Below, one piece after another: positions 8,620-16,253 of a DNA stretch of 44,212 nucleotides. Each line of letters opens with the position of its first letter. Position 1 is the first letter of the stretch. The notes beneath the pieces are model-generated. The model had not been told where the DNA came from, searched no databases, and worked only from the letters and a program-made list of their open reading frames with translations. The stretch covers positions 4,209 through 48,420 of the forward strand of contig FR882580.1 of assembly GCA_000435715.1 (NCBI GenBank), in the 5' to 3' direction. A program made the translations under genes and the position numbers. This DNA is from Firmicutes bacterium CAG:145 (GTDB lineage: Bacteria > Bacillota > Clostridia > Peptostreptococcales > Anaerovoracaceae).

Positions 8620-8838
8620 ATGGCGAAAAAAGACGTCATTGAGGCAATGGGAACTGTTGTTGACGCGCAGCCAAACGCGATGTTTAAAGTTAAACTGGAC
8701 AACGGTTTTGAAGTGCTTGCACACATTTCAGGTAAAATAAGAATGAACTATATAAGAATTCTTCCGGGAGATAAAGTGAAAGTAGAACTTTCACCTTACG
8801 ACCTTAACAGAGGAAGAATAATCTGGAGAGATAAGTAA
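8620..8838 (+). CDS. infA: Translation initiation factor IF-1
   Basis: A 72-residue single OB-fold protein that blocks the A site during initiation. It reads MAKKDVIEAMGTVVDAQPNA, then KLDNGFEVLAHISGKIRMNY and the end LSPYDLNRGRIIWRDK, all characteristic. GAGAAGGAG lies upstream. Downstream comes rpmJ, as in other Firmicutes. Confidence 0.98.
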   Translation: MAKKDVIEAMGTVVDAQPNAMFKVKLDNGFEVLAHISGKIRMNYIRILPGDKVKVELSPYDLNRGRIIWRDK

Positions 8839-8861
8839 AGCAACTTTAAGGAGGTGCAGAA

Positions 8862-8975
8862 ATGAAAGTAAGAGCTTCTGTAAAACCTATCTGCGAAAAG
8901 TGCAAAGTAATCAAGAGAAACGGCAAGGTAATGGTTATCTGCGAGAATCCTAAGCACAAACAGAGACAGGGTTAA
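8862..8975 (+). CDS. rpmJ: 50S ribosomal protein L36, zinc type
   Basis: A 37-codon gene: MKVRASVKPICEKCKVIKR, then GKVMVICENPKHKQRQG. The zinc ligands are Cys11, Cys14, Cys27 and His32 (C-x2-C-x12-C-x4-H). AAGGAGGTGCAGAA is an excellent ribosome binding site. L36 organises 23S rRNA near the factor-binding region. Confidence 0.97.
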   Translation: MKVRASVKPICEKCKVIKRNGKVMVICENPKHKQRQG

Positions 8976-9105
8976 TCAAATCAGCAATGGGTCATGGGCA
9001 AAATACCGGGGCTGCCCTGAACAAAGACCCTTTCAAAAGTAATTTATAGATCCCGTCTATATCGCTCCCGGACATGCGACGGAAGATGGGGGAAGGAGAA
9101 AAAGT
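8976..9105 (+). promoter_or_regulatory. Structured spacer between rpmJ and rpsM
   Basis: This 130-base gap is long for this operon. It can form a nested hairpin: GGGTC 8989-8993 with GACCC 9026-9030, enclosing GGGCA 8996-9000 with TGCCC 9013-9017. A second small hairpin ATAGA/TCTAT follows at 9046-9060, and CCGTC near 9053 can alternatively pair with GACGG near 9077. No U-run follows, so it is not a simple terminator. It could be a ribosomal-protein-binding leader of the alpha operon or an RNA-processing site; this is inference. Confidence 0.45.
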
Positions 9106-9474
9106 ATGGCTCGTATAGCCGGTGTTGACTTACCAAGAGAAAAAAGAGTAGAAATCGGTTTGACCTACATCTATGGTATTGGTAGACCAACTGCACAAGC
9201 TATCCTCGAAAAAGCAGGCGTAAATCCTGACACCAGAGTCAAGGACCTGACAGAGGACGAAGCAGGCGCAATCAGAAAAATCATCGATGCTGAATATGTA
9301 GTGGAAGGAGATCTGAGAAGAGAGGTTTCTCTCAACATCAAGAGACTGATGGAGATCGGAAGCTACAGAGGTATCAGACACAGAAGAGGTCTTCCTGTAA
9401 GAGGTCAGAAGACCAAGACAAACGCAAGAACTCGTAAGGGTCCTAAGAAGACCGTAGGCAGAAAGAAAAAGTAA
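9106..9474 (+). CDS. rpsM: 30S ribosomal protein S13
   Basis: S13 lies in the head of the small subunit and contacts P-site tRNA. The 122-residue product has MARIAGVDLPREKRVEIGLT, the helix-turn IYGIGRPTAQAILEKAGVNP, GSYRGIRHRRGLPVRGQKT and a lysine-rich end. The site GGGGGAAGGAG precedes the ATG. Confidence 0.98.
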   Translation: MARIAGVDLPREKRVEIGLTYIYGIGRPTAQAILEKAGVNPDTRVKDLTEDEAGAIRKIIDAEYVVEGDLRREVSLNIKRLMEIGSYRGIRHRRGLPVRGQKTKTNARTRKGPKKTVGRKKK

Positions 9475-9489
9475 AGGAGGTAGGAAGTA

Positions 9490-9888
9490 ATGGCTAAGAC
9501 TGTCAAAAAAACAGTAAGAAAAAAGAGAAGAGAACGTAAGAACATTGAAAAAGGCCAGGCACATATCCAATCCACCTTTAACAATACTTTAGTTACTCTT
9601 ACAGACATGGAAGGAAACGCCCTTTCATGGTCAAGCGCAGGTTCTCTGGGATTCAAGGGATCCAGAAAATCTACGCCGTTCGCTGCGCAGATGGCTGCTG
9701 AAGAAGCTGCCAAGGGCGCTATGGAGCACGGTTTAAAGACTGTAGAGGTTTATGTAAAGGGACCCGGCTCCGGAAGAGAAGCCGCTATAAGAGCGCTGCA
9801 GACTGCGGGACTGGATATCACCATGATAAAGGATATCACACCTATTCCGCATAACGGATGCAGACCGCCGAAGAGAAGAAGAGTCTAA
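9490..9888 (+). CDS. rpsK: 30S ribosomal protein S11
   Basis: S11 forms the platform near the E site. The 132-residue product contains GQAHIQSTFNNTLVTLTDM, SLGFKGSRKSTPFAAQMAAE, VKGPGSGREAAIRALQTAG and the conserved end DITPIPHNGCRPPKRRRV. AAAGGAGGT lies upstream. Confidence 0.98.
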   Translation: MAKTVKKTVRKKRRERKNIEKGQAHIQSTFNNTLVTLTDMEGNALSWSSAGSLGFKGSRKSTPFAAQMAAEEAAKGAMEHGLKTVEVYVKGPGSGREAAIRALQTAGLDITMIKDITPIPHNGCRPPKRRRV

Positions 9889-9907
9889 GAAAGGAGGAGT
9901 AATTTAA

Positions 9908-10528
9908 ATGGCAAGATATACAGACGCAAACTGCAAATTGTGCAGGAGAGAAGGTCAGAAGCTTTTCTTGAAAGGCGAAAGATGTTACAGCAGCAAGTGT
10001 GCTATTGAGAGAAGAAATTACGCTCCTGGACAGCACGGTCAGGCAAGAAAGAAACAGTCTGAATACGGATTACAGCTGAGAGAAAAGCAGAAGGCAAAGA
10101 GATTCTACGGAGTCCCTGAGACTCAGTTCAGAAATCTTTTCGAAAAAGCAGCTAAGAAACAGGGTAAGACAGGTGAAAACCTGATGATCTTCCTTGAAAC
10201 AAGACTGGACAACGTAGTTTTCAGACTTGGATTTGCAGCTTCAAGAAAAGAAGCAAGACAGCTTGTAACTCACGGACACTTTACCGTCAACGGAAAGAAA
10301 GCCGACATTCCTTCAATGGAAGTAAAGGCAGGAGACGTTATCAAGGTTAAAGAGAGAAGTGTGAGCTCGCCTAAGTTCAAAGAAATCAAAGAGATGTCCA
10401 TCACAGTTCCTTCATGGATGACTGTGGATGTCGATAAATTAGAAGGTAAAGTCGTTGCTATGCCAAGAAGAGAGGACATAGATACTCCGATTGCAGAGCA
10501 TTTAATCGTCGAATTGTATTCCAAGTAA
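9908..10528 (+). CDS. rpsD: 30S ribosomal protein S4, zinc-type N-terminus
   Basis: S4 nucleates 16S rRNA folding. The N-terminus carries four cysteines (CKLC at residues 9-12, then Cys26 and Cys31), the zinc-binding variant. The central and C-terminal parts hold LETRLDNVVFRLGFAASRKE (S4 domain) and QLVTHGHFTVNGKKADIPS. 206 residues. In bacilli rpsD is usually outside this operon, whereas its location between rpsK and rpoA is common in Clostridia and Gram-negatives. Confidence 0.98.
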   Translation: MARYTDANCKLCRREGQKLFLKGERCYSSKCAIERRNYAPGQHGQARKKQSEYGLQLREKQKAKRFYGVPETQFRNLFEKAAKKQGKTGENLMIFLETRLDNVVFRLGFAASRKEARQLVTHGHFTVNGKKADIPSMEVKAGDVIKVKERSVSSPKFKEIKEMSITVPSWMTVDVDKLEGKVVAMPRREDIDTPIAEHLIVELYSK

Positions 10529-10570
10529 TAACCTTATTGCGGGCATGCCGCCTGCAATATAAGCCGGTTA
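10529..10570 (+). other. Intercistronic hairpin between rpsD and rpoA
   Basis: Immediately after the rpsD stop, ATTGCGGGC (10536-10544) pairs with GCCTGCAAT (10550-10558) as a 9-bp stem with one G-U, and the flanks TAACC (10529-10533) and GGTTA (10566-10570) extend it as an outer stem. There is no U-run. It may be an mRNA-processing or stability element that sets the RpoA/S4 ratio. Confidence 0.5.
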
Positions 10571-10604
10571 TATCTTAAACTTGGAATGAAAGGGAGGGTT
10601 TTGA

Positions 10605-11549
10605 GTGATAGAAATCGAAAAACCAACAATCAATAAGTTCATTGATCAAGACGGATGTTACGGTAAGTTCGTAGTGGAACCTCTTGAAAGAGGTTACGGA
10701 ACGACTTTAGGAAACGCGCTCAGGAGAATACTCCTAAGTTCGCTTCCCGGCGCTGCCGTTACATCAGTAAAAATCGACGGAATACTTCATGAGTTTTCTA
10801 CAATACCGGGAGTAAAAGAAGACGTTACAGAAATCATACTCAACTTAAAGAAGCTTGCTGTCAGATTAGAAGGTGAGAGCACCAAGAGAGCTATCATAAA
10901 CGCGGTAGGTCCTAAGGACGTTACTGCCGCTGATATAATATGCGACTCGGATATGGAAATCTTCAATCCTGATCTCCACATCGCTACTCTTGAAGAGAAT
11001 GCTACGCTGGTGATGGAAATCAACTTTGCCAGAGGCAGAGGATACGTTCCTGCGGAGCAGAACAAGAACGAGAGTACTCCGATATCGGTGATCCCTGTGG
11101 ATTCCATATATACGCCTGTAACAAAAGTAAACTTTACTGTTGAGAACACCAGAGTAGGTCAGGTCACAGACTATGACAGACTTGTTCTTGAGATCTGGAC
11201 CGACGGTTCCATAACGCCTGAAGAAGGGGTTTCTATCGGAGCCAAGATCATGCAGGAACATCTGAATCTGTTTATTCAGCTTACCGACACTACCGACGCC
11301 ATGGAGATCATGGTGGAGAAAGAAGAAGACCAGAAAGAAAAGGCTCTTGAAATGACCATAGAAGAACTTGAACTTTCTGTCCGTTCTTTCAACTGCCTGA
11401 AGAGAGCAGCCATCAACACCGTTGAGGAACTGACTCAGAAGACAGAAGACGATATGATGAAGGTAAGAAACCTCGGAAAGAAGTCCCTCGACGAAGTAAA
11501 GGCAAAATTAGATGAATTAGGGCTTAGTTTAAAGCCCAGCGATGATTAG
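10605..11549 (+). CDS. rpoA: RNA polymerase alpha subunit (GTG start)
   Basis: Alpha dimer seeds RNA polymerase assembly; its C-terminal domain touches UP elements and activators. The 314-residue product has the NTD motif ERGYGTTLGNALRRILLSSL and the CTD motif RSFNCLKRAAINTVEELTQK followed by NLGKKSLDEVKAKLDELGL. The start is GTG 10605, six bases after GGGAGGG. Confidence 0.98.
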   Translation: MIEIEKPTINKFIDQDGCYGKFVVEPLERGYGTTLGNALRRILLSSLPGAAVTSVKIDGILHEFSTIPGVKEDVTEIILNLKKLAVRLEGESTKRAIINAVGPKDVTAADIICDSDMEIFNPDLHIATLEENATLVMEINFARGRGYVPAEQNKNESTPISVIPVDSIYTPVTKVNFTVENTRVGQVTDYDRLVLEIWTDGSITPEEGVSIGAKIMQEHLNLFIQLTDTTDAMEIMVEKEEDQKEKALEMTIEELELSVRSFNCLKRAAINTVEELTQKTEDDMMKVRNLGKKSLDEVKAKLDELGLSLKPSDD

Positions 11550-11634
11550 TCGCTCTATATAAGAGACGTAAGCCTTACGACTTTGGCAAACTCCAAAGAA
11601 GAAGACTGAACTTGCAAGAAAGGAGAATCTTGAA

Positions 11635-11976
11635 ATGCCAGGATACAGAAAACTGGGAAGACCTTCTGCTCACAGAAAATCAATGCTGAGAAACCTTGTC
11701 ACCGATTTATTCAGAGAAGGCAGAATTCAGACTACTGATTGCAGAGCAAAGGAAACCAGAAGACAAGCAGAAAAACTGATCACATTGGCAAAGCGCGGCG
11801 ATCTTCATGCGAGAAGACAAGTTTTATCCTACGTTTTCGATGAAAGCGTAGTAACGAAGCTGTTTGATGAAATCGCACCTAAGTACGCCGACAGAAACGG
11901 CGGATACACAAGAATTCTGAAGTTAGGACCTCGCCAGGGGGACAACGCAGAGGTTGTATTCTTAGAATTAGTTTAA
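11635..11976 (+). CDS. rplQ: 50S ribosomal protein L17
   Basis: L17 is at the tunnel exit side of the large subunit. The 113-residue product begins MPGYRKLGRPSAHRKSMLRN and contains EGRIQTTDCRAKETRRQAEK and GGYTRILKLGPRQGDNAEVV. It closes the alpha operon; the 85-base gap from rpoA contains a small hairpin CTTTGG/CCAAAG at 11581-11598. Confidence 0.98.
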   Translation: MPGYRKLGRPSAHRKSMLRNLVTDLFREGRIQTTDCRAKETRRQAEKLITLAKRGDLHARRQVLSYVFDESVVTKLFDEIAPKYADRNGGYTRILKLGPRQGDNAEVVFLELV

Positions 11977-11990
11977 TAGATCAGAGTTTT

Positions 11991-12042
11991 AAAACTGCCT
12001 TGTGCGCCGGACTTGAGAGTCCCGGCTGCAGGGCAGTTTTTT
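11991..12042 (+). terminator. Rho-independent terminator of the ribosomal operon
   Basis: AAAACTGCC (11991-11999) pairs with GGCAGTTTT (12032-12040), enclosing a second stem GCCGG-ACT/AGT-CCCGGC, and ends in a T-run. It lies 15 bases after the rplQ stop and ends the long ribosomal transcript. Confidence 0.9.
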
Positions 12043-12290
12043 ATAGTGTAAATAAATATAGTACCGGCAATTTGAGGTTAAAAGAATATTGTATACAAGA
12101 TTCGCATTAGTTTTATCTAACAAAACTCTAATTAATGTAATAATAAGTAAAAAAATAGGAAAATAATGGTCATTTTCGCAAAAAAATACATATAAGTTTC
12201 AAAAAATAAACAAAAATATTAGTTAAGTTATTGACAGTGAAACCTCAGATGTTATAATGGTAGCAACAAAGGGAATGGGAGTTTTGCAGA
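12043..12290 (+). promoter_or_regulatory. Promoter and operator region of the iclR-nhaC operon
   Basis: An AT-rich 248-base gap. A near-perfect SigA promoter is present: TTGACA 12231-12236, 16-base spacer, TATAAT 12253-12258. Upstream lie two symmetric sites: the perfect palindrome TTGTATACAA at 12089-12098 and the inverted repeat AGTTTT (12109-12114)/AAAACT (12122-12127). These are candidate operators for the downstream regulator or another repressor. No coding ORF is credible here. Confidence 0.7.
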
Positions 12291-13070
12291 ATGAAACAGC
12301 ACAAAGATGAGAGAGACTATAATATCAGATCCGTAGAGAGAGCATTAAATGCGCTTCAGTGTTTTAACGGCGGATCGAGAGAAATATCTCTTATGGAATT
12401 TTCCAGAATGTTGTCCCTCAACAAAAGCACCACGTTTCGAATTTTGACCACGCTTAGAAACCTGGGATTTTTAGAGATGGCGGATGACGGAAAATATAAG
12501 CTGGGTGCTGAAATAGCCAGACTCGGCAGGCTGACCGACGGCGTTAGCCTTTTGATTCGCGAGGGCCAGCCGGTATTACAGAAGCTGGCAAAACTCAGCG
12601 GAGAGACTCTGGCCATCTGCAAGTATGAAAACGGAAGAATGACTTGCATTTCTAAAGTTGAGAGCGAAAAAGTTCTCAAATGTATATGCGTTCTTGATTC
12701 CGACGTCCCTATGTTGAAAGGAGCGACAGGAAGATCTGCCCTGGCATATCTTCCTGAAGGAGAATTCAGACGTTGCATCGAGATTCAGAGAATGATAGGA
12801 AATCCGGACTGCGGCTTTGATGAACTTGATGAAGTCATGAGAGAGGTTCGCAGGAACGGGTACTACATAAGTCACAGCGAATACGACGAGAACGTCAACG
12901 CTCTGGGAGTCCCAATTTTCGGAAAGAGCAAAGAAGTGATCGGAAGCCTGAGCATAGTAGGGCCCGACAGCAGATTTGCAGATGAAGCTATTATTAAGAT
13001 CTTACCCGACGTACTTAGGGAAACAGAAGTATTATCCGAAAAGCTGGGATATGAAGTAAGCGCTCCTTAA
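12291..13070 (+). CDS. IclR-family transcriptional regulator
   Basis: A 259-residue DNA-binding regulator. The N-terminal winged helix contains RSVERALNALQCFNGGSREI, LSLNKSTTFRILTTLRNLG and FLEMADDGKYKLGAEIARLG, the classic IclR HTH. The C-terminal GAF-like effector domain has CISKVESEKVLKC, LKGATGRSALAYLPE and NGYYISHSEYDENVNALGVP. It is first in a run of catabolic genes 66 bases before the antiporter, so it probably responds to the substrate or an intermediate of that pathway (inference). GGGAG lies at about -14 from the ATG. Confidence 0.93.
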   Translation: MKQHKDERDYNIRSVERALNALQCFNGGSREISLMEFSRMLSLNKSTTFRILTTLRNLGFLEMADDGKYKLGAEIARLGRLTDGVSLLIREGQPVLQKLAKLSGETLAICKYENGRMTCISKVESEKVLKCICVLDSDVPMLKGATGRSALAYLPEGEFRRCIEIQRMIGNPDCGFDELDEVMREVRRNGYYISHSEYDENVNALGVPIFGKSKEVIGSLSIVGPDSRFADEAIIKILPDVLRETEVLSEKLGYEVSAP

Positions 13071-13136
13071 AAAAATATAGCTAAGATATGAGAACTTAGA
13101 ATCAAGTATCACGAGACAGAAAGGAAAAAGACCACA

Positions 13137-14726
13137 ATGGAAAGCTATGGAATTTTAGCGCTGCTACCGGCCTCGATAGTAATCATACTGGCGCTGGTCA
13201 CTAAGAAGACTCACCTTTCACTATGTATCGGTATTTTTATCGGTGTAATCATACTTTGCGGAGGAAACCCGCTTACGGCATTCCCTGTAATGTTCAGCGA
13301 TTACATCATTCCGCCGCTTACCAGTGAAGGAAACATCAGAACACTTATAATAATCATAGTAATTCAGGGCATGGCCAAGATGCTTAAGCTGACAGGAGCC
13401 GGACCGGCAATGGCCAATTCTATCAAAAAAGTAGTCAAGACGAAGCGTGGCGCCGAGACCATAACCACCGTAGCAGGTTTCGCATTCATCTATACAGAAC
13501 CTTGCTTCCTGCTGGGTGTTGTCATGAGACCTATCACAGAAGCTTACAACGTAACAAAGATAAAGCTGGCTTATATATGCGACTCTTTAGGATGCAATAT
13601 GGCGGCTCTTTCGCCGATATGCAGCTACGGACCTTATTATGTAGGACTTATAGCGGCAGAACTGGCGGCTCTGGGACTGCCTGGAGACGGCTGGAATATG
13701 TACGGCGAATACTGGACTCATAACTTCTATTCTATGATAGCCATACTGCTGGTATATTTTGTCTGTATCACAGGCAAGGATATCGGCAAACTCTGGCTGG
13801 CAGAGAAAAGAGCAGACGTTACCGGACGCTTGGTTGCGCCTGGAGATGTTCCTGTAGTGCCTGATCAGGCAGATGAGGTTCTCGACCCTGACAAGAAATA
13901 TCCTCTGAGAAACTTCCTGATTCCGATGGCAACTATGCTTATAGTGCTCTTTGGATGCGTATTCTGGGAGGGAAACATCGTAGAAAACGGACTCTTGGGA
14001 TCATTCAGAAACTGCACTATCACGCTGGCTATAGTATGCGGCCTTACTGCCGCCGGATTATCTTCTATAGTAGTGGGAGCATGTGAAAAGATGTTCACCC
14101 TCGTAGAAGGTTTTCAGAAATGGCTCGAAGGATGTTATCTGGCTCTGAGCGTAGTTATGATATTAGCTCTGGCATGGGCTCTTTCCAGCGTATCATCAGC
14201 TCTGGACCTGAGCGGAGTAGTGGCAGTAGCAGTTGATAAGATCGGCGTATCTCCTGCAATTCTGCCTGCGTTCATATTCCTGGCAGGAGCAGTTATGTCA
14301 TTTGCAACAGGAAGCTCATGGGGAACTACGGCTCTGCTGATGCCAATAGCAGTACCTATCTGCTACTCATACGGACTGGGAATAGGTCTGGGAGCTGCAG
14401 CTGCAGTAGCCGGCGGACTCTTCGGAGACCACTGCTCACCTATTTCTGACACTACCATCAAGGCTTCTATGGCTTCAGGATGCGACCATATCGCTCACGT
14501 TTCCACGCAGATACCATATGCTTTGACTGCGGGAGCTGCAACGTTTGTAGCTTACTTGGTAGATGGACTTACCAATAGTCTGATATTGGGAATCGTAGTA
14601 GGATTCGCATGCGCAGCTGTCGCTATATTGATTCAGAACAAGATGACAGTAAACAAATATAAAGATTATGATTTTAACGCAGAGATAGCAGAAACAGGCG
14701 AATTTGCCGCAAAGGCAGAGGTTTAA
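13137..14726 (+). CDS. NhaC-family Na+/H+ antiporter-type permease
   Basis: A 529-residue membrane protein with about a dozen hydrophobic segments. It fits the NhaC/ion-transporter family: the end half holds FIFLAGAVMSFATGSSWGTT, LLMPIAVPICYSYG and AGGLFGDHCSPISDTTIKAS, strongly characteristic. Members exchange Na+/H+ or, in catabolic operons, couple solute and amine uptake to ions. Being between the regulator and four hydrolases suggests it imports the pathway substrate or exports a product (inference). AGAAAGGAAAAAG precedes the ATG. Confidence 0.9.
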   Translation: MESYGILALLPASIVIILALVTKKTHLSLCIGIFIGVIILCGGNPLTAFPVMFSDYIIPPLTSEGNIRTLIIIIVIQGMAKMLKLTGAGPAMANSIKKVVKTKRGAETITTVAGFAFIYTEPCFLLGVVMRPITEAYNVTKIKLAYICDSLGCNMAALSPICSYGPYYVGLIAAELAALGLPGDGWNMYGEYWTHNFYSMIAILLVYFVCITGKDIGKLWLAEKRADVTGRLVAPGDVPVVPDQADEVLDPDKKYPLRNFLIPMATMLIVLFGCVFWEGNIVENGLLGSFRNCTITLAIVCGLTAAGLSSIVVGACEKMFTLVEGFQKWLEGCYLALSVVMILALAWALSSVSSALDLSGVVAVAVDKIGVSPAILPAFIFLAGAVMSFATGSSWGTTALLMPIAVPICYSYGLGIGLGAAAAVAGGLFGDHCSPISDTTIKASMASGCDHIAHVSTQIPYALTAGAATFVAYLVDGLTNSLILGIVVGFACAAVAILIQNKMTVNKYKDYDFNAEIAETGEFAAKAEV

Positions 14727-14735
14727 ACCTCTGCC
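14714..14735 (+). other. Perfect hairpin spanning the nhaC stop codon
   Basis: GGCAGAGG (14714-14721) and CCTCTGCC (14728-14735) form an 8-bp perfect stem around TTTAAA, whose TAA is the stop codon of the antiporter gene. No T-run follows, so it is more likely an mRNA stability or partial attenuation element than a full terminator. Confidence 0.6.
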
Positions 14736-14773
14736 CCCTTGTATCTTTCGGTAAAAGCGTGACGGAGAGAAAA

Positions 14774-16198
14774 ATGAAAAAAATAGATATGATCGTACAT
14801 ACGCATCATATGTACACGATGCAGGGCGACGGAGTAGGATATGAGAAAGACAAGTCCATCGCTGTAGACGGCGGAAAGATCATAGAGATAGCCGCCAGAG
14901 AAGAGATAGAGAAAAACTATGACAGCAGCCAGGTTGTAGACGCGAGATCTCATATCGTGCTTCCGGGACTGGTAGACGGTCACATGCATACCACATCCAG
15001 CATACTCAGAGGAGTGGCTCAGGATGTAGGAAACTGGATGATGCACGGCACGGCTCCTTTCCTCGTAAACGCTACGAGACAGACCAGAGCGGCCGGCGGC
15101 CGGCTTGGTATAGCCGAGGCTATACTTAACGGAACTACTACCATAGGAGACGAAGGCCCTTTTGAGGCAGCCGTATGTGAATTCGTGGCTAAGGTCGGAG
15201 TCAGAGGAAATATCGGATGCAGAATAAGAAGCGCTCTGGATAAGGTCTATGCTCCGGGACAGCTATATGATTACGATGAAGGCTATACCGAGGAGACTTT
15301 CGGGGAGGCCATGGAAATATTCAACAAGTGGCACAGAGCCCAGGGAGACAGAATACGAGTAATGTTTGCGCCTCAGGGAGCCGACTTCGTGAGCGAGGAA
15401 GTCCTGTTCAAAGCTCAGGAACTGGCCAGAGAGAAGGGCACTTTCGTATACATGCACTTGTCTCAGGGCGACAGAGAGACCAAGCAGATGATGATGCGTT
15501 ACGGCAAGCGGACTGTGGATTTCCTCGAAGAGAGAAACCTGCTGGACGACAGGCTGATAGGCATACATCTGACTAACGCTCAGGAGGACGAAGTGCGCAG
15601 GATAGTAGAGCACGGAAGCAGAATGGTTCTCTGTTCGGCAGCCATAGGCATAATAGACGGCATAGTGCCTCCGGCTAAACAGTTTCAGGATTTCGGAGGA
15701 ACGGTGGGGCTTGGAAGCGATCAGGCCAACGGCAACAATGAACACAATCTGTTCAACGAGATGCGGATGACTGCAATGTTCAACAAAATAAAATATGCAG
15801 ATCCTGAGGTCATGCCTTGCTGGAAAGTGCTGAGAATGGCAACTATAGAAGGCGCTAAGGCTATAGGTGTGGATGATGTGACCGGTTCCATAGAAAAAGG
15901 CAAGGATGCAGATATCATATTAGTGAGGACAGATATACCGGCCATGCAGCCGGTCTACGAGACTCCTATGAGAAATCTAATTCCTAATATAGTCTATGCG
16001 GCGACGGGCCGAGATGTAGATACGGTTATTTCCGGAGGCAAAATCATAGTTAAAGACAGAAAACCTGTGACTTTCGATCTGGAAGAGGTCATTGCGGAAG
16101 CGCAGGAAGCTGCGGATAAACTCGTACCGGCCGCAGAACCGGTATTTTGGGAAATTAACGGCGTAAACGCCGGATATATGAGAGAGGGAAAGCTTTGA
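14774..16198 (+). CDS. Amidohydrolase, ATZ/TRZ/MTA-deaminase-like (paralogue 1)
   Basis: A 474-residue metal-dependent hydrolase of the amidohydrolase superfamily. Metal ligands visible are the HxH in LVDGHMHTTS (His70, His72), His in VYMHLSQGDRET, His in GIHLTNAQEDE and Asp in LGSDQANGNNEHN; the NN-containing motif resembles that of MTA/SAH and chlorohydrolase-type deaminases. This group removes ammonia or another leaving group from N-heterocycles or cyclic amidines. ATG 14774 was chosen over GTG 14759 because GGAGAG lies at 14764-14769 and the paralogue at 39724 starts at the same MKK position. Substrate unknown; placement before a cyclic amidohydrolase favours deamination of a cyclic amidine. 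Confidence 0.88.
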   Translation: MKKIDMIVHTHHMYTMQGDGVGYEKDKSIAVDGGKIIEIAAREEIEKNYDSSQVVDARSHIVLPGLVDGHMHTTSSILRGVAQDVGNWMMHGTAPFLVNATRQTRAAGGRLGIAEAILNGTTTIGDEGPFEAAVCEFVAKVGVRGNIGCRIRSALDKVYAPGQLYDYDEGYTEETFGEAMEIFNKWHRAQGDRIRVMFAPQGADFVSEEVLFKAQELAREKGTFVYMHLSQGDRETKQMMMRYGKRTVDFLEERNLLDDRLIGIHLTNAQEDEVRRIVEHGSRMVLCSAAIGIIDGIVPPAKQFQDFGGTVGLGSDQANGNNEHNLFNEMRMTAMFNKIKYADPEVMPCWKVLRMATIEGAKAIGVDDVTGSIEKGKDADIILVRTDIPAMQPVYETPMRNLIPNIVYAATGRDVDTVISGGKIIVKDRKPVTFDLEEVIAEAQEAADKLVPAAEPVFWEINGVNAGYMREGKL

Positions 16199-16207
16199 TG
16201 CTTTCCC
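16186..16207 (+). other. Hairpin spanning the amidohydrolase stop codon
   Basis: GGGAAAGC (16186-16193) and GCTTTCCC (16200-16207) form an 8-bp perfect stem with loop TTTGAT containing the TGA stop. It is followed by TTTC only, so a weak terminator or attenuator lowering expression of the downstream CapA-like gene is possible. Confidence 0.55.
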
Positions 16208-16253
16208 TTTCATGACGGTAATATATTTAGAAAAGAGGTTTTTGAAGATAATT

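Noticed and set aside
74..11976. Many minus-strand open frames opposite ribosomal genes
   Set aside because: They mirror highly conserved genes, lack ribosome binding sites and give low-complexity or hydrophobic shadow proteins.
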